A DNA stretch of 64,000 nucleotides from JAJEEA01 sp965116765 (GTDB lineage: Bacteria > Acidobacteriota > Vicinamibacteria > Vicinamibacterales > UBA8438), in the NCBI GenBank assembly GCA_965116765.1, contig OZ220718.1:3224001-3288000 (forward strand). Direction: 5' to 3'. The notes under the pieces are model-generated. The model was given only the letters and a program-made list of their open reading frames with translations, did not search any database and was not told the DNA's origin. Shown here piece after piece: positions 41,808 to 50,771 of the stretch; position 1 is the first letter of the stretch; every line of letters starts with the position of its first letter. A program made the position numbers and the translations under genes.

Positions 41808-42296
41808 AAAACGCCTTTCAAGTGGTACGTCGAGGACACCGTCTACGCCGGCCCCCTCGCCATCTCTGGCGGTGTCAAGCAGTTTCTGGTGAACGTCTCC
41901 CGCCGCGACCTCTTCGGCGTCGACCCCGGCCTCGGCGTCGACTCCGACTCGGACCTGCTGCTCTCGGGCGGCGTGACGCTGGAGACCCCGGTCGACGGCC
42001 TCGAGCTGTTCGCGGGCTACGCCGAGAACTTCAAGTCGCTGGCCGATCGCCTGCTCGAGGTGCCGGGCCGCAGCCTCGCCGCCCTCGAGCCCGAGACCGC
42101 CACGAACGTCGACGTGGGGATGCGCTACTCGGGCGACCGGGTGGCCCTCGGCGCCACCTGGTACGACATCGACTTCGACAACCGCATCTTCTTCCTCGGG
42201 CCCACGACCACGGCCGGCCCCAACTACCTCATCCCCGGGGGCGGCGCCTACTTCAACGCCGGCGGCATCGACACGAGTGGCGTCGAGCTCCTGGCG
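41808..42296 (+). pseudogene. TonB-dependent receptor, internal/C-terminal fragment
   Basis: About 160 codons of outer-membrane beta-barrel sequence: GLELFAGYAENFKSLADRLL, LEPETATNVDVGMRYSGDR and ATWYDIDFDNRIFF are typical late-barrel strands. There is no start codon, plug domain or barrel end. In frame it runs straight into a regulator sequence after GGIDTSGVELLA. The fused open frame starts at an internal ATG (41889) and is unlikely to give a working protein. Confidence 0.7.
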
Positions 42297-43234
42297 GCGT
42301 GCGTCGACGCCGTGACGCTGGAGCTCGATCTGGAACGCAACCGCGACAAGATCATCGAGCGCCGGACGCTGGACAGTCTCGCGGAGCTACCCGCGATCTG
42401 GACGGACATCGACGCGGCGGCAGCGGCGGTGGCCGCCGAGCTGACGTACAAGCAGCACGGCGCCCGCGAGGCCATCGGGCTGTTGACGAAGACCCTTGAT
42501 CACGTTCGGTCGATGCGCTCGGAGTCGCTGTCCCGTTGCGTCTGCGGGCTTCTCGTCTTCTACCTTGCGGAGTGCGGACGCGCCGATCAGGCGGCCCGCG
42601 TGTGGCGCGACCACGGACTGCCGGACGAGCCGGACGAGCTACTGGACCTCGACGGCCAGCCGTGGCGCACGATGGAGTCCCTGGCCTGCGCGCGCATCCG
42701 GCTGCTGGCCGAGCAGGGCCAGATCGACGCCGCGGAAGCACTTGCCGGCCGGCTGTGCGCCACCGCCGCCGAGCATGGCCTGCTGCGCACGTGGCTGCGG
42801 GGGCTGGCCCTCTCTCCATGGCGGCGGCTGAGCGGGGGGGGAACTCGGACCGCGCGTCGGCGCGGCTGGTCGAGTTCCTCCGACTGGCGCGGGAGGCCGA
42901 GTACGTCAGGCCCGTGGCGCGCAGCCCCGAGGTCAGCCTGGCTGTGCTGCGGCGCCTGCTGGACATGGAGCCGGACGCGGACACCCGCGACGCAGCCGAG
43001 TCGATGCTCACGCAGCTGGACGAGCCGGCGCCCAACCGCCCGGTCTTCTCCGAACGCGAGCTGCAGGTGCTGGCCGAGGTGCGCGACGGACTGGGGAACA
43101 AGGAGATTGCCGGTCGCCTCGGCATCTCGCGACCGGGCGTGCGCTTCCATCTCGCCAACATCTACCGCAAGACCGGCGTCAGCGAGCGGCACGAAGCCGT
43201 GCGCATCGCGCAGTCCCTCGGGGTCGTCGACTGA
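42297..43234 (+). pseudogene. MalT-like LuxR-family regulator, C-terminal part (frameshift)
   Basis: Downstream of the receptor fragment the frame encodes helical TPR-like sequence (GLLVFYLAECGRADQAARVW, EQGQIDAAEALAGRL). An extra CT dinucleotide near 42812 then shifts the frame. Removing it restores LALS-MAAAERGGNSDRAS and leads to a LuxR-type helix-turn-helix (FSERELQVLAEVRDGLGNKE, then IAGRLGISRPGVRFHLANIY). The family is large ATP-dependent regulators; the N-terminal ATPase is missing here. Homology to this class is firm, activity is not expected. Confidence 0.7.
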
Positions 43235-43439
43235 CCGGTCCAAGCCCATCTTGTGCGGGTCGCTCAACCCAAGATTGCCGGCCTCGTCGAGCGGCGGTTT
43301 GCGCCATCGTGACCTGTCGCCACGGGCGGCCAGCGGTGAGGCGGCCGGAACCGTGCACCGGTGCCCCCGCAGGCCGGCGGATCCGGACTCCGTTCGTGTC
43401 GGCGCCAAGTGACGCCCCGAACCCAGCGGCTGCAGCTAC

Positions 43440-45239
43440 CTATAGTCCCCAGCGGTAGTTGACACGCGCGTAGTAGTAGCCCCCGCTGAGGCCCCACGGC
43501 GTGAACTGACTGTAGGGAAGCCCGAACACTTCGGCGAACAGGTCCATCCACTCCGAGAACGTGTCGAAGACGTTCTGGCCGCCGACCGACAGCGTCACGC
43601 CCTCGCCGAGGGGGATGCCGAGGTCGAGGTCGACGATCGAGCGCCCGCCGAGGACCGGCGACTCGGCGCCGCGCACGAAGCGCGCGTCGAAGTGGTCGAC
43701 CCACGACCCGTAGTAGCTGAGGCGGCCGAGCAGGCCGACCGGCCCGATCTGCTGGTCGAGCGCGATGCTCCAGCGCGTCCGGGGCACCCCGCGCTCGATG
43801 CCGAGCACGTCGCCTGGACCCAGCAGGTCCGACTCCTTCGTCACCTCGGTGTCGGTGTCGTTCATCGTGAAGCTGAGCACGGTGTCGCCCCCGAACGCCG
43901 GCGGCGTGTAGGTCGACACGATGTCGACGCCCTCGGTCCGGGTCTCGAAGTCGTTGATGAAGAACCGGAAGAAGGCCAGGGTGCCCGCCGCAGTGACGCC
44001 CTCCTCGAGCAGGACCACCCGATCGTCTTCGGTCACCGGGAAGAACTGCGAGAGGGAGAGGCGGTCGGAGACGTCGACGCGGAAGTAGTCGGCGGTCAGC
44101 GTTAACGGGCCGGTGTCGACTACGAGGCCGGCCGTGGTGTTGATCGACGTCTCGGGCTCCAAGGGCACGCCGCCGTGATGCTCGGCCGCGCGGGACGTGG
44201 ACGGCACGTTGGCGAGGTCCTCGAGCTGCAAGGTGTCCGGATCGATGGTCGTCTGCACGTTCAGCGTGTTCTGCTGGCCCGGCGTCGGGGCGCGGAAGCC
44301 GGTGCTGACGCCGCCGCGCAGGGCGGCGAACGGACTCAGCGCGACGCGGGCCGAGAGCTTGCCGTTCGTTGTGGCGCCGAACAGGTCGAAGCGCTCCACG
44401 CGGAGGGCGCCGCCGAACGACCAGCGGTCGTCGCGTCCCCGCAGCTCGAGGTCGCCGTAGGCGGCGACGTTGCTGCGGCTCCAGGCGCCGGCGGTGTAGT
44501 CGGGAAAGCCGGGGAAGCCGTTGGAACCGGAGACGAAGCCCTGCGGCGCGAGCGGGCTGACCTCCCACGACGGCCGTCCGCCCGCCCCGATCGTAGACTT
44601 CTCGTCACGCCATTCGGCGCCGGCCGCGACGTTCACCATGTCGGAGGCGGCGTAGGAGACGTCAAGGTTGAGGTTGACGTCCTCCTGCCGGTAGAGGCCG
44701 GGGTCGAAGTCGCGCGGGGTGTCGGGCCCGAGCGACGCGTTGACGGTGTTCTGGAAGAAGAAGTCCGACTCGTGCGCGCCGTAGCTGGCGCTGGCGTCCC
44801 AGGTCAGGCCGCTGTCGGCGACCCGCCGCAGCCCCCCGACCACCGACATGTCGGTGACCACGCCGCCGAACCGCGGGGTGAACCCGCCCGGCGCGACCTC
44901 CCGGAACGAGAAGCAGTTGGGGTCGGCGAACACCCGCGCGAGCGCCGCTTGGTCGGGCACGTTGTCGGTGATGCGCACGACGGGGCAGCCGGCGGACCCG
45001 TCGAGGACGCCGTCGCGGGCGTCGAGCAGGTCGCCGATGAGCAGCGTCTGGCCGCCGTCGAGGCAAGGTGGCCGAAGTTGCCGAAGAGCTTCAGGTCGTC
45101 CTCGATCGTCGGGTTGCCCCAGATCTGGGCGGGGTCGGCCACGTCGGTGTTGCCGGCGGCGATGAGGGCGGCGGCATCGGCCCGCTGCACGCTGCGGTTC
45201 GTGGGATCGTCGTTCCAGTACCCGCCGCCGAACCGTAGG
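43440..45239 (-). pseudogene. TonB-dependent receptor lacking its N-terminus (frameshift)
   Basis: From about 45239 the frame reads YWNDDPTNRSVQRADAAALI and WGNPTIEDDLKLFGNFGHL. A one-base shift near 45064 (DGGQTLLIGD) leads into the long frame ending at 43440. This has barrel strands such as FGGALRVERFDLFGATTNGK, GGVSTGFRAPTPGQQNTLN and VSTYTPPAFGGDTVLSFTMN, closing with YYYARVNYRWGL; the terminal aromatic residue region is typical of TonB receptors. Signal peptide, TonB box and most of the plug are missing: the 5' side is replaced by a 19-bp tandem array. The codons for WNDD contain GGAACGACGATC, the core of that repeat. Confidence 0.8.
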
Positions 45240-45848
45240 GTCGCGGATCGTCGTTCCGGTACCGATCCGTCGTTCCGGTACCTTGAAGATCGTCGTTCCC
45301 TTGTACCTGATCGTCGTTCCTGTTCCTGATCGTCGTTCCTGTTCCTGATCGTCGTTCCGGGTTCCTGATCGTCGTTCCGGGTTCCTGATCGTCGTTCCCG
45401 GTTCCTGATCGTCGTTCCGGTTCCTGATCGTCGTTCCTGCTCCTGATCGTCGTTCCGGTTCCTGATCGTCGTTCCGGTTCCTGATCGTCGTTCCTGCTCC
45501 TGATCGTCGTTCCCTGTTCCCGATCGTCGTTCCTGCTCCTGATCGTCGTTCCTGTTCCTGATCGTCGTTCCTGCTCCTGATCGTCGTTCCTGTTCCTGAT
45601 CGTCGTTCCTGTTCCTGATCGTCGTTCCGGTTCCTGATCGTCGTTCCTGTTCCTGATCGTCGTTCCGGTTCCTGATCGTCGTTCCGGGTTCCTGATCGTC
45701 GTTCCGGGGTTCCTGATCGTCGTTCCGGTTCCTGATCGTCGTTCCTTGTTCCTGATCGTCGTTCCTGTTCCTGATCGTCGTTCCTGTTCCTGATCGTCGT
45801 TCCGGTTCCTGATCGTCGTTCCGGTTCCTGATCGTCGTTCCGGTACCG
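45240..45848. repeat. 19-bp tandem repeat array, about 30 copies
   Basis: The unit is close to CCGGTTCCTGATCGTCGTT, 19 bp with small length variants of 18-20. I count about 30 copies of GATCGTCGTT plus one variant. Because 19 is not a multiple of three, the reverse strand cycles through all three frames, giving a 19-residue superperiod (RNDDQE, ERRSG and TGTTIR in turn) with no stop, so one frame stays open from 45936 to 45091. The array sits exactly where the TonB receptor loses homology. Confidence 0.9.
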
Positions 45849-45938
45849 CCGACGTTGGGGCCCGCCTGATCGGAATTCTAAGCGAATGACCCAGGGTCAG
45901 TATGCTTCGCTCCTGTGTCAACCAAGGGAGCCCCACGA

Positions 45939-46190
45939 ATGAAAAGGAAGAAATCCGATGATCCCCATCGGCTGCAGGACGCCAGGCGGAACCCGAAGCT
46001 CCTGCGCTTGCCGGAGGCGATCGAGATGACCTCGATGTCGAAGACCCAGATCTACGCGCTGATAGCGGCGGGCGAATTCCCGCGACCGATCCGAGTCGGC
46101 GCGCGCGCGGTGCGGTGGATCGAGAGTGAGGTACTCGACTTCATCGCCAGCCGACCCCGCGCCGGCTCCGACCGGCGGCGTCGCCGGTGA
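45939..46190 (+). CDS. AlpA-family helix-turn-helix regulator
   Basis: An 83-residue protein from ATG 45939, behind AGGGAG. The core is typical of the AlpA/excisionase-like winged HTH family: LLRLPEAIEMTSMSKTQIYA, LIAAGEFPRPIRVGARAVRW and the closing ESEVLDFIASRP. Members activate or repress integrase and excision genes of prophages and genomic islands. The N-terminus is basic and lacks a membrane or export signal. It is the first gene of the mobilisation module on this strand and probably regulates it or a nearby recombinase. The GTG at 45915 is a less likely start. Confidence 0.8.
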   Translation: MKRKKSDDPHRLQDARRNPKLLRLPEAIEMTSMSKTQIYALIAAGEFPRPIRVGARAVRWIESEVLDFIASRPRAGSDRRRRR

Positions 46191-46367
46191 CGCGTGGTCA
46201 GAGCCGTCGCGCGACGGCCGACTGCAGCGCCGTGGAATTGTGCGCCGGGGTCTCGTCGTTGAGTCGGTATCGCCGGAGGTGGTCCCATCGGCCAGCGGAT
46301 TCCAATCCGTCGATCAAGAAGGTCATGGGACCGTGTCTTTGCGCTTCGCCCCTACCAGGAGATCAGG

Positions 46368-46847
46368 ATGAGTCTCAAGGTCATTCGCATTTCTCGAGCC
46401 GCCTACACCATGCTCGAGAAGCTGAGTCAGGCGGTAATGGGCCTGCCTGTCGCACGCGTAGTCGAGGAGCTGGCTCGGGTAGAGCCGGTCGTCTTCAGGC
46501 GGACCATCATGAAGCGCCTGGAAAGCTGGCCGGCATCCGACGCCGGTGACGGATCGGCGGGCGGCGACGTTGGATCCGCAACCCAGCCGCGTGCCGGATC
46601 CGCTGCTGACCCCGATGACGGATCGACCGGCGGCAATGTCGGATCCACATCCCAGCCGCGCGCCGGGTCCGCCACCGACCCCAATCGCGCATCGACTGGC
46701 GGCGATGTCGGATCCACATCCCGGCTGCGCGCCGGATCTACCGACCCCGAAGGCGGATCGACCGGCAGCGATGTCGGATCCACATCGCGGCCGGCCGCCG
46801 GATCTGCTGCTCCGCTCAAGCCGAAACTCCGGGGAGAGAAGTCGTGA
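46368..46847 (+). CDS. Ribbon-helix-helix-like protein with a Gly/Ser/Asp repeat tail
   Basis: A 159-residue protein. The first 57 residues (KVIRISRAAYTMLEKLSQ, LPVARVVEELARVEP) resemble a ribbon-helix-helix DNA-binding fold, with a beta strand then two helices. The rest is four copies of a roughly 24-residue repeat (GGDVGSTSQPRAGSATDP type), encoded by repeats rich in GGATCC. No family was recognised for the tail. Its position just before the candidate oriT and relaxase suggests a relaxosome accessory protein, which is inference. Start ATG 46368 lies downstream of AGGAGATCAGG. Confidence 0.55.
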   Translation: MSLKVIRISRAAYTMLEKLSQAVMGLPVARVVEELARVEPVVFRRTIMKRLESWPASDAGDGSAGGDVGSATQPRAGSAADPDDGSTGGNVGSTSQPRAGSATDPNRASTGGDVGSTSRLRAGSTDPEGGSTGSDVGSTSRPAAGSAAPLKPKLRGEKS

Positions 46848-47113
46848 TCCACGGCCCGCGCAGCCGGCAGAGCGTCGCCTGCGTACTCGCGCCTGACATC
46901 GGTCTCGAGGAAGTCGCCGCCGGGTGGTCGACGAAGTGCACCCCTCGGGAACACGACGGCCCCGCCGGGCGGCTACCCCGGCGGGAACCATCGTTCGCGA
47001 CAGGAGTTCGCGAGCCGGTACCGTCGCGTCCGTACGGTGGATCGCCCGAGCACCGGGCCTGTGTTCGAGGGCCGCTTCGGTCTGGCAGCCGGGAATTGTC
47101 TGAGCCGGCCTGA
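46844..47113 (+). CDS. Possible small coupled ORF
   Basis: GTG 46844 overlaps the previous stop as GTGA. The 89-residue product is Arg/Pro-rich (GWSTKCTPREHDGPAGRLPR) with no recognisable domain. Overlap geometry is its only support; it may be a chance frame in GC-rich DNA. Confidence 0.25.
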   Translation: MIHGPRSRQSVACVLAPDIGLEEVAAGWSTKCTPREHDGPAGRLPRREPSFATGVREPVPSRPYGGSPEHRACVRGPLRSGSRELSEPA

Positions 47114-47201
47114 GAGGCCGGGACAGCTATTGCGGCAAGCGCCGCCGCCGGTTCTATCGGCGTCTCTCGCGCCCTCGGGGCGCGATCCGACAGCCCACGG
47201 C

Positions 47202-47252
47202 GGCAACCCGTTCTCTGGGTTGCCAGAGTGGGTTCTGCTAACCGCGGGTTAG
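47202..47252 (+). other. Candidate oriT: two adjacent inverted repeats before the relaxase
   Basis: GGCAACCC-GTTCTCT-GGGTTGCC is a perfect 8-bp-arm hairpin. It is followed 13 bp later by CTAACC-GCG-GGTTAG, a second perfect inverted repeat. They end 61 bp before the MobV/Pre-type relaxase gene. MobV relaxases recognise oriT inverted repeats immediately upstream of their own genes, so this is the best origin-of-transfer candidate. No nic site can be assigned from sequence alone. Confidence 0.5.
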
Positions 47253-47313
47253 ACGCGCCTCTGCCGGCCTTGGGAGCCGCCATGAGCGGCGAGTGTCACC
47301 GGGAGATTCCGCT

Positions 47314-48228
47314 ATGCAGCGTACCGGTGTGTTCCGCGTCGAGCGGCACAAGTCGATGCCCCGTCCGCTGGCCAAGCATATCGAGGGCGAGACCCGCCCC
47401 GAGGAGGCCGTCGGGAGAGCCGAGTACGGCGGACGGGCGTCCATGCGGATCGCCGGCGATCCGGAACTCGCGGACAGTCGGCTCGCCGAAGCTCTAGCCA
47501 TCAAGCGGCCGGGCCGCCCCGGCCTGGGGAACGTGGAGTTCTTCGCCTCGGGGCCCCCGCCCTTCGAGGCGCCCGACGCTTGGGCGGCGGAGCGGGTGGT
47601 CGCCTGGGCGCGCAGGTTCGCGACATGGCTCGACGACGCCATCGGACCCGATGCTGTCATCCGCCGCCTCGAACTTCATCTCGATGAGCGCTCCCCCCAC
47701 CTGCATGGCGACTTCGTCCCGCTGGTCCGGGACGCGCACGGGCTGAAGCGCAGCTGGGAGGCGGTCGCCGCCAGGATGGTCGGCCACCCGTCGGCCAAGG
47801 GCCCGGCGGTCATGCGGGCCATCCAGGACCGCTACTACGAGAACGTGTCGCAGCCCTTCGGCCTCGGCCGGGGAGAGATCGGCTCCAGGCGCCGGCACGA
47901 GCCCCCGGACCGGGACAGGGGCCTGCGCGAGCGCGTGCAGGACGCCGAGGCCCGGACCAATGAGGCGATAGCCGCCGCGGCTGCCGCCGAGGCCTCCTTG
48001 GCCGCCGTCCGGCGTCAACGGGAGGTAGATTACGCGAAGTCCCGGCGGCAGGGCCGGAAGCTGAGGGAGGCCGAGGCCCGCATCGCGGGGTTCCCGAAGC
48101 GCCTTCGGGACGGCGAGGCTCGGGGCGAGGCCCGGGGCGTCAAGAAGGGGATCAAGCTCGAGCAGGAAGGGCGGGCACAGGTCGCCCGGCTCGAGCGCGA
48201 CCGCCGCAACTTGCTTCTGGGGCGATGA
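47314..48228 (+). CDS. MobV/Pre-type relaxase (plasmid mobilisation)
   Basis: A 304-residue protein from ATG 47314, behind GGGAG. N-terminal region FRVERHKSMPRPLAKHIEGE resembles the Pre/Mob start. The metal-binding triad motif is visible as HLDERSPHLH (His122, Asp124, Glu125, His129, His131), equal to the HxDExxPHxH signature of MobV relaxases, which nick oriT and attach to the DNA. The C-terminal third is a long charged coiled coil (EAIAAAAAAEASLAAVRRQR onward). It is followed 13 bp later by a coiled-coil protein gene, forming a two-gene unit. Length is on the short side for the family. Confidence 0.85.
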   Translation: MQRTGVFRVERHKSMPRPLAKHIEGETRPEEAVGRAEYGGRASMRIAGDPELADSRLAEALAIKRPGRPGLGNVEFFASGPPPFEAPDAWAAERVVAWARRFATWLDDAIGPDAVIRRLELHLDERSPHLHGDFVPLVRDAHGLKRSWEAVAARMVGHPSAKGPAVMRAIQDRYYENVSQPFGLGRGEIGSRRRHEPPDRDRGLRERVQDAEARTNEAIAAAAAAEASLAAVRRQREVDYAKSRRQGRKLREAEARIAGFPKRLRDGEARGEARGVKKGIKLEQEGRAQVARLERDRRNLLLGR

Positions 48229-48241
48229 AACGGAGGACACG

Positions 48242-48880
48242 GTGAGTGAGAACGAGCAGTTCAGGATTGGCGACGACCGCTTGCGGAGCCGGCTGGCCGT
48301 CGCCCAGGACTGGACTTGTGCATTGTGCGGGGCAGAGCTGATCGCCGGGGCCGTCGCCATAGTCACCGCTGCTCCCCCCGAGAGCGACCTGGCGGAGCTG
48401 GCCCCGGTCCTAGTGCACGAATCATGCGCCGATGAACAGCGGACCAGTTTTCGCGACTGGCGGGACGCCCGAGAGACCCTCGGCCGGGCTGGCGACCCTG
48501 CGGCTGCCGAACGCGCCCTTGAGGCGGCGGTCGCCGTACACCGGGACGCCGTCCACGCCGTCGTCGAGCAGGCGACCGCGCCTCTGCACGCGAGGATCGA
48601 GACTCTGGAGACGCAGATCCGCGCGCTGAAGAAGCAGAAGGCGGAGCTCAAGACGTCGGTCGACCAGCTGCGCGCGAACGTTGAGGACGTGCTCACGAAG
48701 AACGGCCAGTGGTCCCAGGTCTTCAGGCAGGAGAAAGCGTTGCGGCAGGCACTCGAACAGCGCATCACGGAGTTCCTCCAGACGATCTGCGACGACCAGC
48801 GGTTCGTCCGCCGCGAAGATCTGTTCGCCGCCGCCGAACGCCTGCGGCCGCAGACGGCGCAAGCGCCGGTGCAGACGTAG
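48242..48880 (+). CDS. Coiled-coil protein with N-terminal Cys motif, relaxase partner
   Basis: A 212-residue protein from GTG 48242, preceded by CGGAGGACACG. Near the N-terminus CALCGAEL and a later HESC could form a zinc site. The middle and C-terminal parts are strongly helical and coiled-coil (IETLETQIRALKKQKAELK, VDQLRANVEDVLTKNG). No known family was recognised. Tight spacing to the relaxase gene suggests a role in mobilisation or its regulation. Confidence 0.65.
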   Translation: MSENEQFRIGDDRLRSRLAVAQDWTCALCGAELIAGAVAIVTAAPPESDLAELAPVLVHESCADEQRTSFRDWRDARETLGRAGDPAAAERALEAAVAVHRDAVHAVVEQATAPLHARIETLETQIRALKKQKAELKTSVDQLRANVEDVLTKNGQWSQVFRQEKALRQALEQRITEFLQTICDDQRFVRREDLFAAAERLRPQTAQAPVQT

Positions 48881-49079
48881 CGGCGTGAGCGCCGACGCGG
48901 AGTCGATGGACGAACTCCAGGTATCAGTCTGTGGCGCTTGTCGAGGAGGTCCACGGCGATGGCGCCTCGCCCTTCGACCTCGTGGTCTGCGCAACGAACC
49001 GCGCCCGACGATGGGCATCGATCGTCCGGGCGACCTGACGTCGCCGTTCGCTCTACATGACCGCGCTCCCACGTCTGTA

Positions 49080-49412
49080 CGCCGCGAGCGCCGTCGATGT
49101 GTTCTCGATGGACGGTCCGGCGATCTACGGGCCGGAGTTCCAGCGGCTGCCGTTTTCCCGGGCCGTCGAGCACGACTTTCGTGCTGGAGTGGAAGCTGCG
49201 CAACCCGGCGGAATGGAAAGCGGGCGGCAAGCAGCGGTCTTCGCGTCCTTCAGCGCCCAGTGGGTCTCCCTGCCCACGTCGATTGCGTACAGCGGCGGCT
49301 GCGCCACGAACACCCGCTGATGAGCTCGGGCAGGTAGCGGTAGCTGAACGTCAGCAGCAGCGTCGCGATGTGTTGCCGTCGGCGTCGGCGTCGGCCAGGC
49401 GACAGCAAGACG
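49080..49412 (-). pseudogene. gyrB: DNA gyrase/topoisomerase subunit B fragment
   Basis: The reverse strand holds broken pieces of the conserved GyrB Toprim region: DADADG, IATLLLTFSYRYLPELI, then FVAQPPLYAIDVGRETHWAL and KDAK. These match the family order DADVDGxHIRTLLLTFFYR, ELIxxGxxYIAQPPLY. Frames shift at least twice and no other part of the gene is present. A clear remnant of a duplicated or transferred housekeeping gene. Confidence 0.75.
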
Positions 49413-49560
49413 AAGGGCCTGCGGAGGCGACGGCCGCAGGGGTGCATATTTCTGGCCACGGGCCGTTCGGCGGCCGGCAAAGCGGTGGGTCCAGACCCCG
49501 ATGAGGGGAGCAGCGATGTATGACGAAGATGTCCCAAGGACTGAGACGATTGTCACGGCG
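49412..49560 (+). repeat. Dispersed hairpin repeat, copy 2
   Basis: Hairpin CCTGCGG (49418-49424) with CCGCAGG (49434-49440), then GGGGTGCATATTTCT, a second small hairpin (GGGTC-CA-GACCC), a ribosome-binding site and ATG 49516 with codons for DEDVPRTETIVTA. Matches 39481-39645 on the other strand. Confidence 0.65.
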
Positions 49561-49806
49561 CCTCCGGTGCTGGCCTGCGTCCCGTGCTTCCGGGCGGTGG
49601 CGGGCGCCCCCGGGGCGATCATCTCCCACCTGTGGAGATCCCGCGGGGGCGGCGAGCTGGTGCGCGTGGGGCTGAGCTGCCGGGTACCGATGGGCCGACA
49701 CCGGCCGGATGCGCTCGCGGTGCTGCCGTTACTCGACCCGGTGGCCCGTGCGGCGCCCTGCGGTGTCTGCGGCCGGACGCCCTGCCGGACGCCCGGGGTC
49801 GTGTGA
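49516..49806 (+). CDS. Small Cys-containing ORF within and beyond the dispersed repeat
   Basis: A 96-residue frame from ATG 49516, behind GAGGGGAGCAGCG. The first 15 codons (MYDEDVPRTETIVTA) are shared with the repeat copy at 39.5 kb, where the following sequence is unrelated. The remainder contains CVPCF and CGVCGRTPC, possibly metal-binding. No family was recognised. It may be a chance fusion of the repeat's ORF to neighbouring DNA. Confidence 0.35.
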   Translation: MYDEDVPRTETIVTAPPVLACVPCFRAVAGAPGAIISHLWRSRGGGELVRVGLSCRVPMGRHRPDALAVLPLLDPVARAAPCGVCGRTPCRTPGVV

Positions 49807-49829
49807 ACCGAGCGACGCGACGCCCTCGG

Positions 49830-50320
49830 CACCTCTGCAGGTAGTCGTCGAGCCGGAGCGGCTCACGGTGCCGTGGACCGACCGCCGGTCGTTGTCCTCG
49901 TCGTCGAGGCCGACGGACGGCCCCCCACCCTCGCGTCGAGGCCGCCCGAGACGTGCAGCAGAGCGTCGCGGATGCTCACGGCGTCGAGGCGGCTGCGGTC
50001 GGCGCGCCAGTAGAAGCGGTTGTCGGCGTCGACAGCCTCGTCGGCGGCGTGCCGCCCGGCCCGGAGCTGGTACGTGGCCGGAGAGCATGATGTCGCGGTG
50101 CAGCCGCCTGATCGACATGCCACCCTCCACGAAGCGGGCGGCGAGGTGCTCGCGGAGCTCGGGGTTGGTGGACCGCTCGCTGGCAAAGCCGAAGTTGCTC
50201 GGCGTTGTCGACGATGCCCGACCCCATGTGCCAGCGCCAGACTCGGTTCACGATGACCCGCGCGGCTACAGCGCACTGCTCCGCCTCCGACAGTGTCCTG
50301 CCGGGGTCTGGTCAGGCAGT
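49830..50320 (-). pseudogene. DUF1553 (PSD1-type) protein fragment
   Basis: Reverse-strand pieces in several frames: NRVWRWHMGSGIVD, then EGGMSIRRLHRDIMLS, ATYQLRAGRHAADEAVDADN, RFYWRADRSRLDAVSIRDAL and GLDDEDNDRRSVHGTVSR. These follow the C-terminal DUF1553 domain found in large secreted planctomycete- and acidobacteria-type proteins. At least three frameshifts; no start or end. Confidence 0.7.
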
Positions 50321-50365
50321 CGAGCGTCACCGGGCAAGACCCGCCCGAGTCGTCGCGGATACCGA

Positions 50366-50632
50366 TCAGGCGCTCGGTTCATGTCCCCCGGTCTCGCGGA
50401 GCCCGAGGGCCGGGGCGGCGACTTGGCCGAGGGCAGGTTTACGGCGATGGCCCACTCCCATCACCGCGGTGATGTGCTGGCGCACGCACCGGACCGTCCG
50501 AACCTTCACGGGCCGGATTGGCGTCAGGACCTTCAGCACGTCGGTGCTGGTCACCTCGGAGACGGGGCGGCTGCCGATGCGCGGGAAGACGTGGCATTCG
50601 AGGCTGTCAGCCAAGTCCGGGCGCGGTGACAC
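50366..50632 (-). pseudogene. Integrase core-binding domain fragment
   Basis: LADSLECHVFPRIGSRPVSE and VTSTDVLKVLTPIRPVKVRT then VRQHITAVMGVG match the SAM-like core-binding region of P4-type integrases (compare FPRLGAKSVAEVTSPDVIDV in the 38-kb integrase). Both the Arm and catalytic domains are missing. Confidence 0.7.
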
Positions 50633-50771
50633 AGGCAGCCCGACTTCCGCTCGACGACGGGGGCGGCGACAGGGCCAGGAGCATGAGCGCGTGGTGGGAC
50701 CGGTTTCTCGCCGACCACCTCAGAGGAGGAGGACGGTCCGCCAGAGCGGATCGTGATACTGTGGAGGCTGC

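Noticed and set aside
45240..45848. CRISPR array
   Set aside because: Units are contiguous 19-bp repeats without unique spacers, and no cas genes are nearby.
45091..45936. 281-residue coding sequence of Arg/Asn/Thr repeats
   Set aside because: It is open only because the 19-bp unit lacks stops in all frames. It runs through receptor DNA in the wrong frame and has no start signals.
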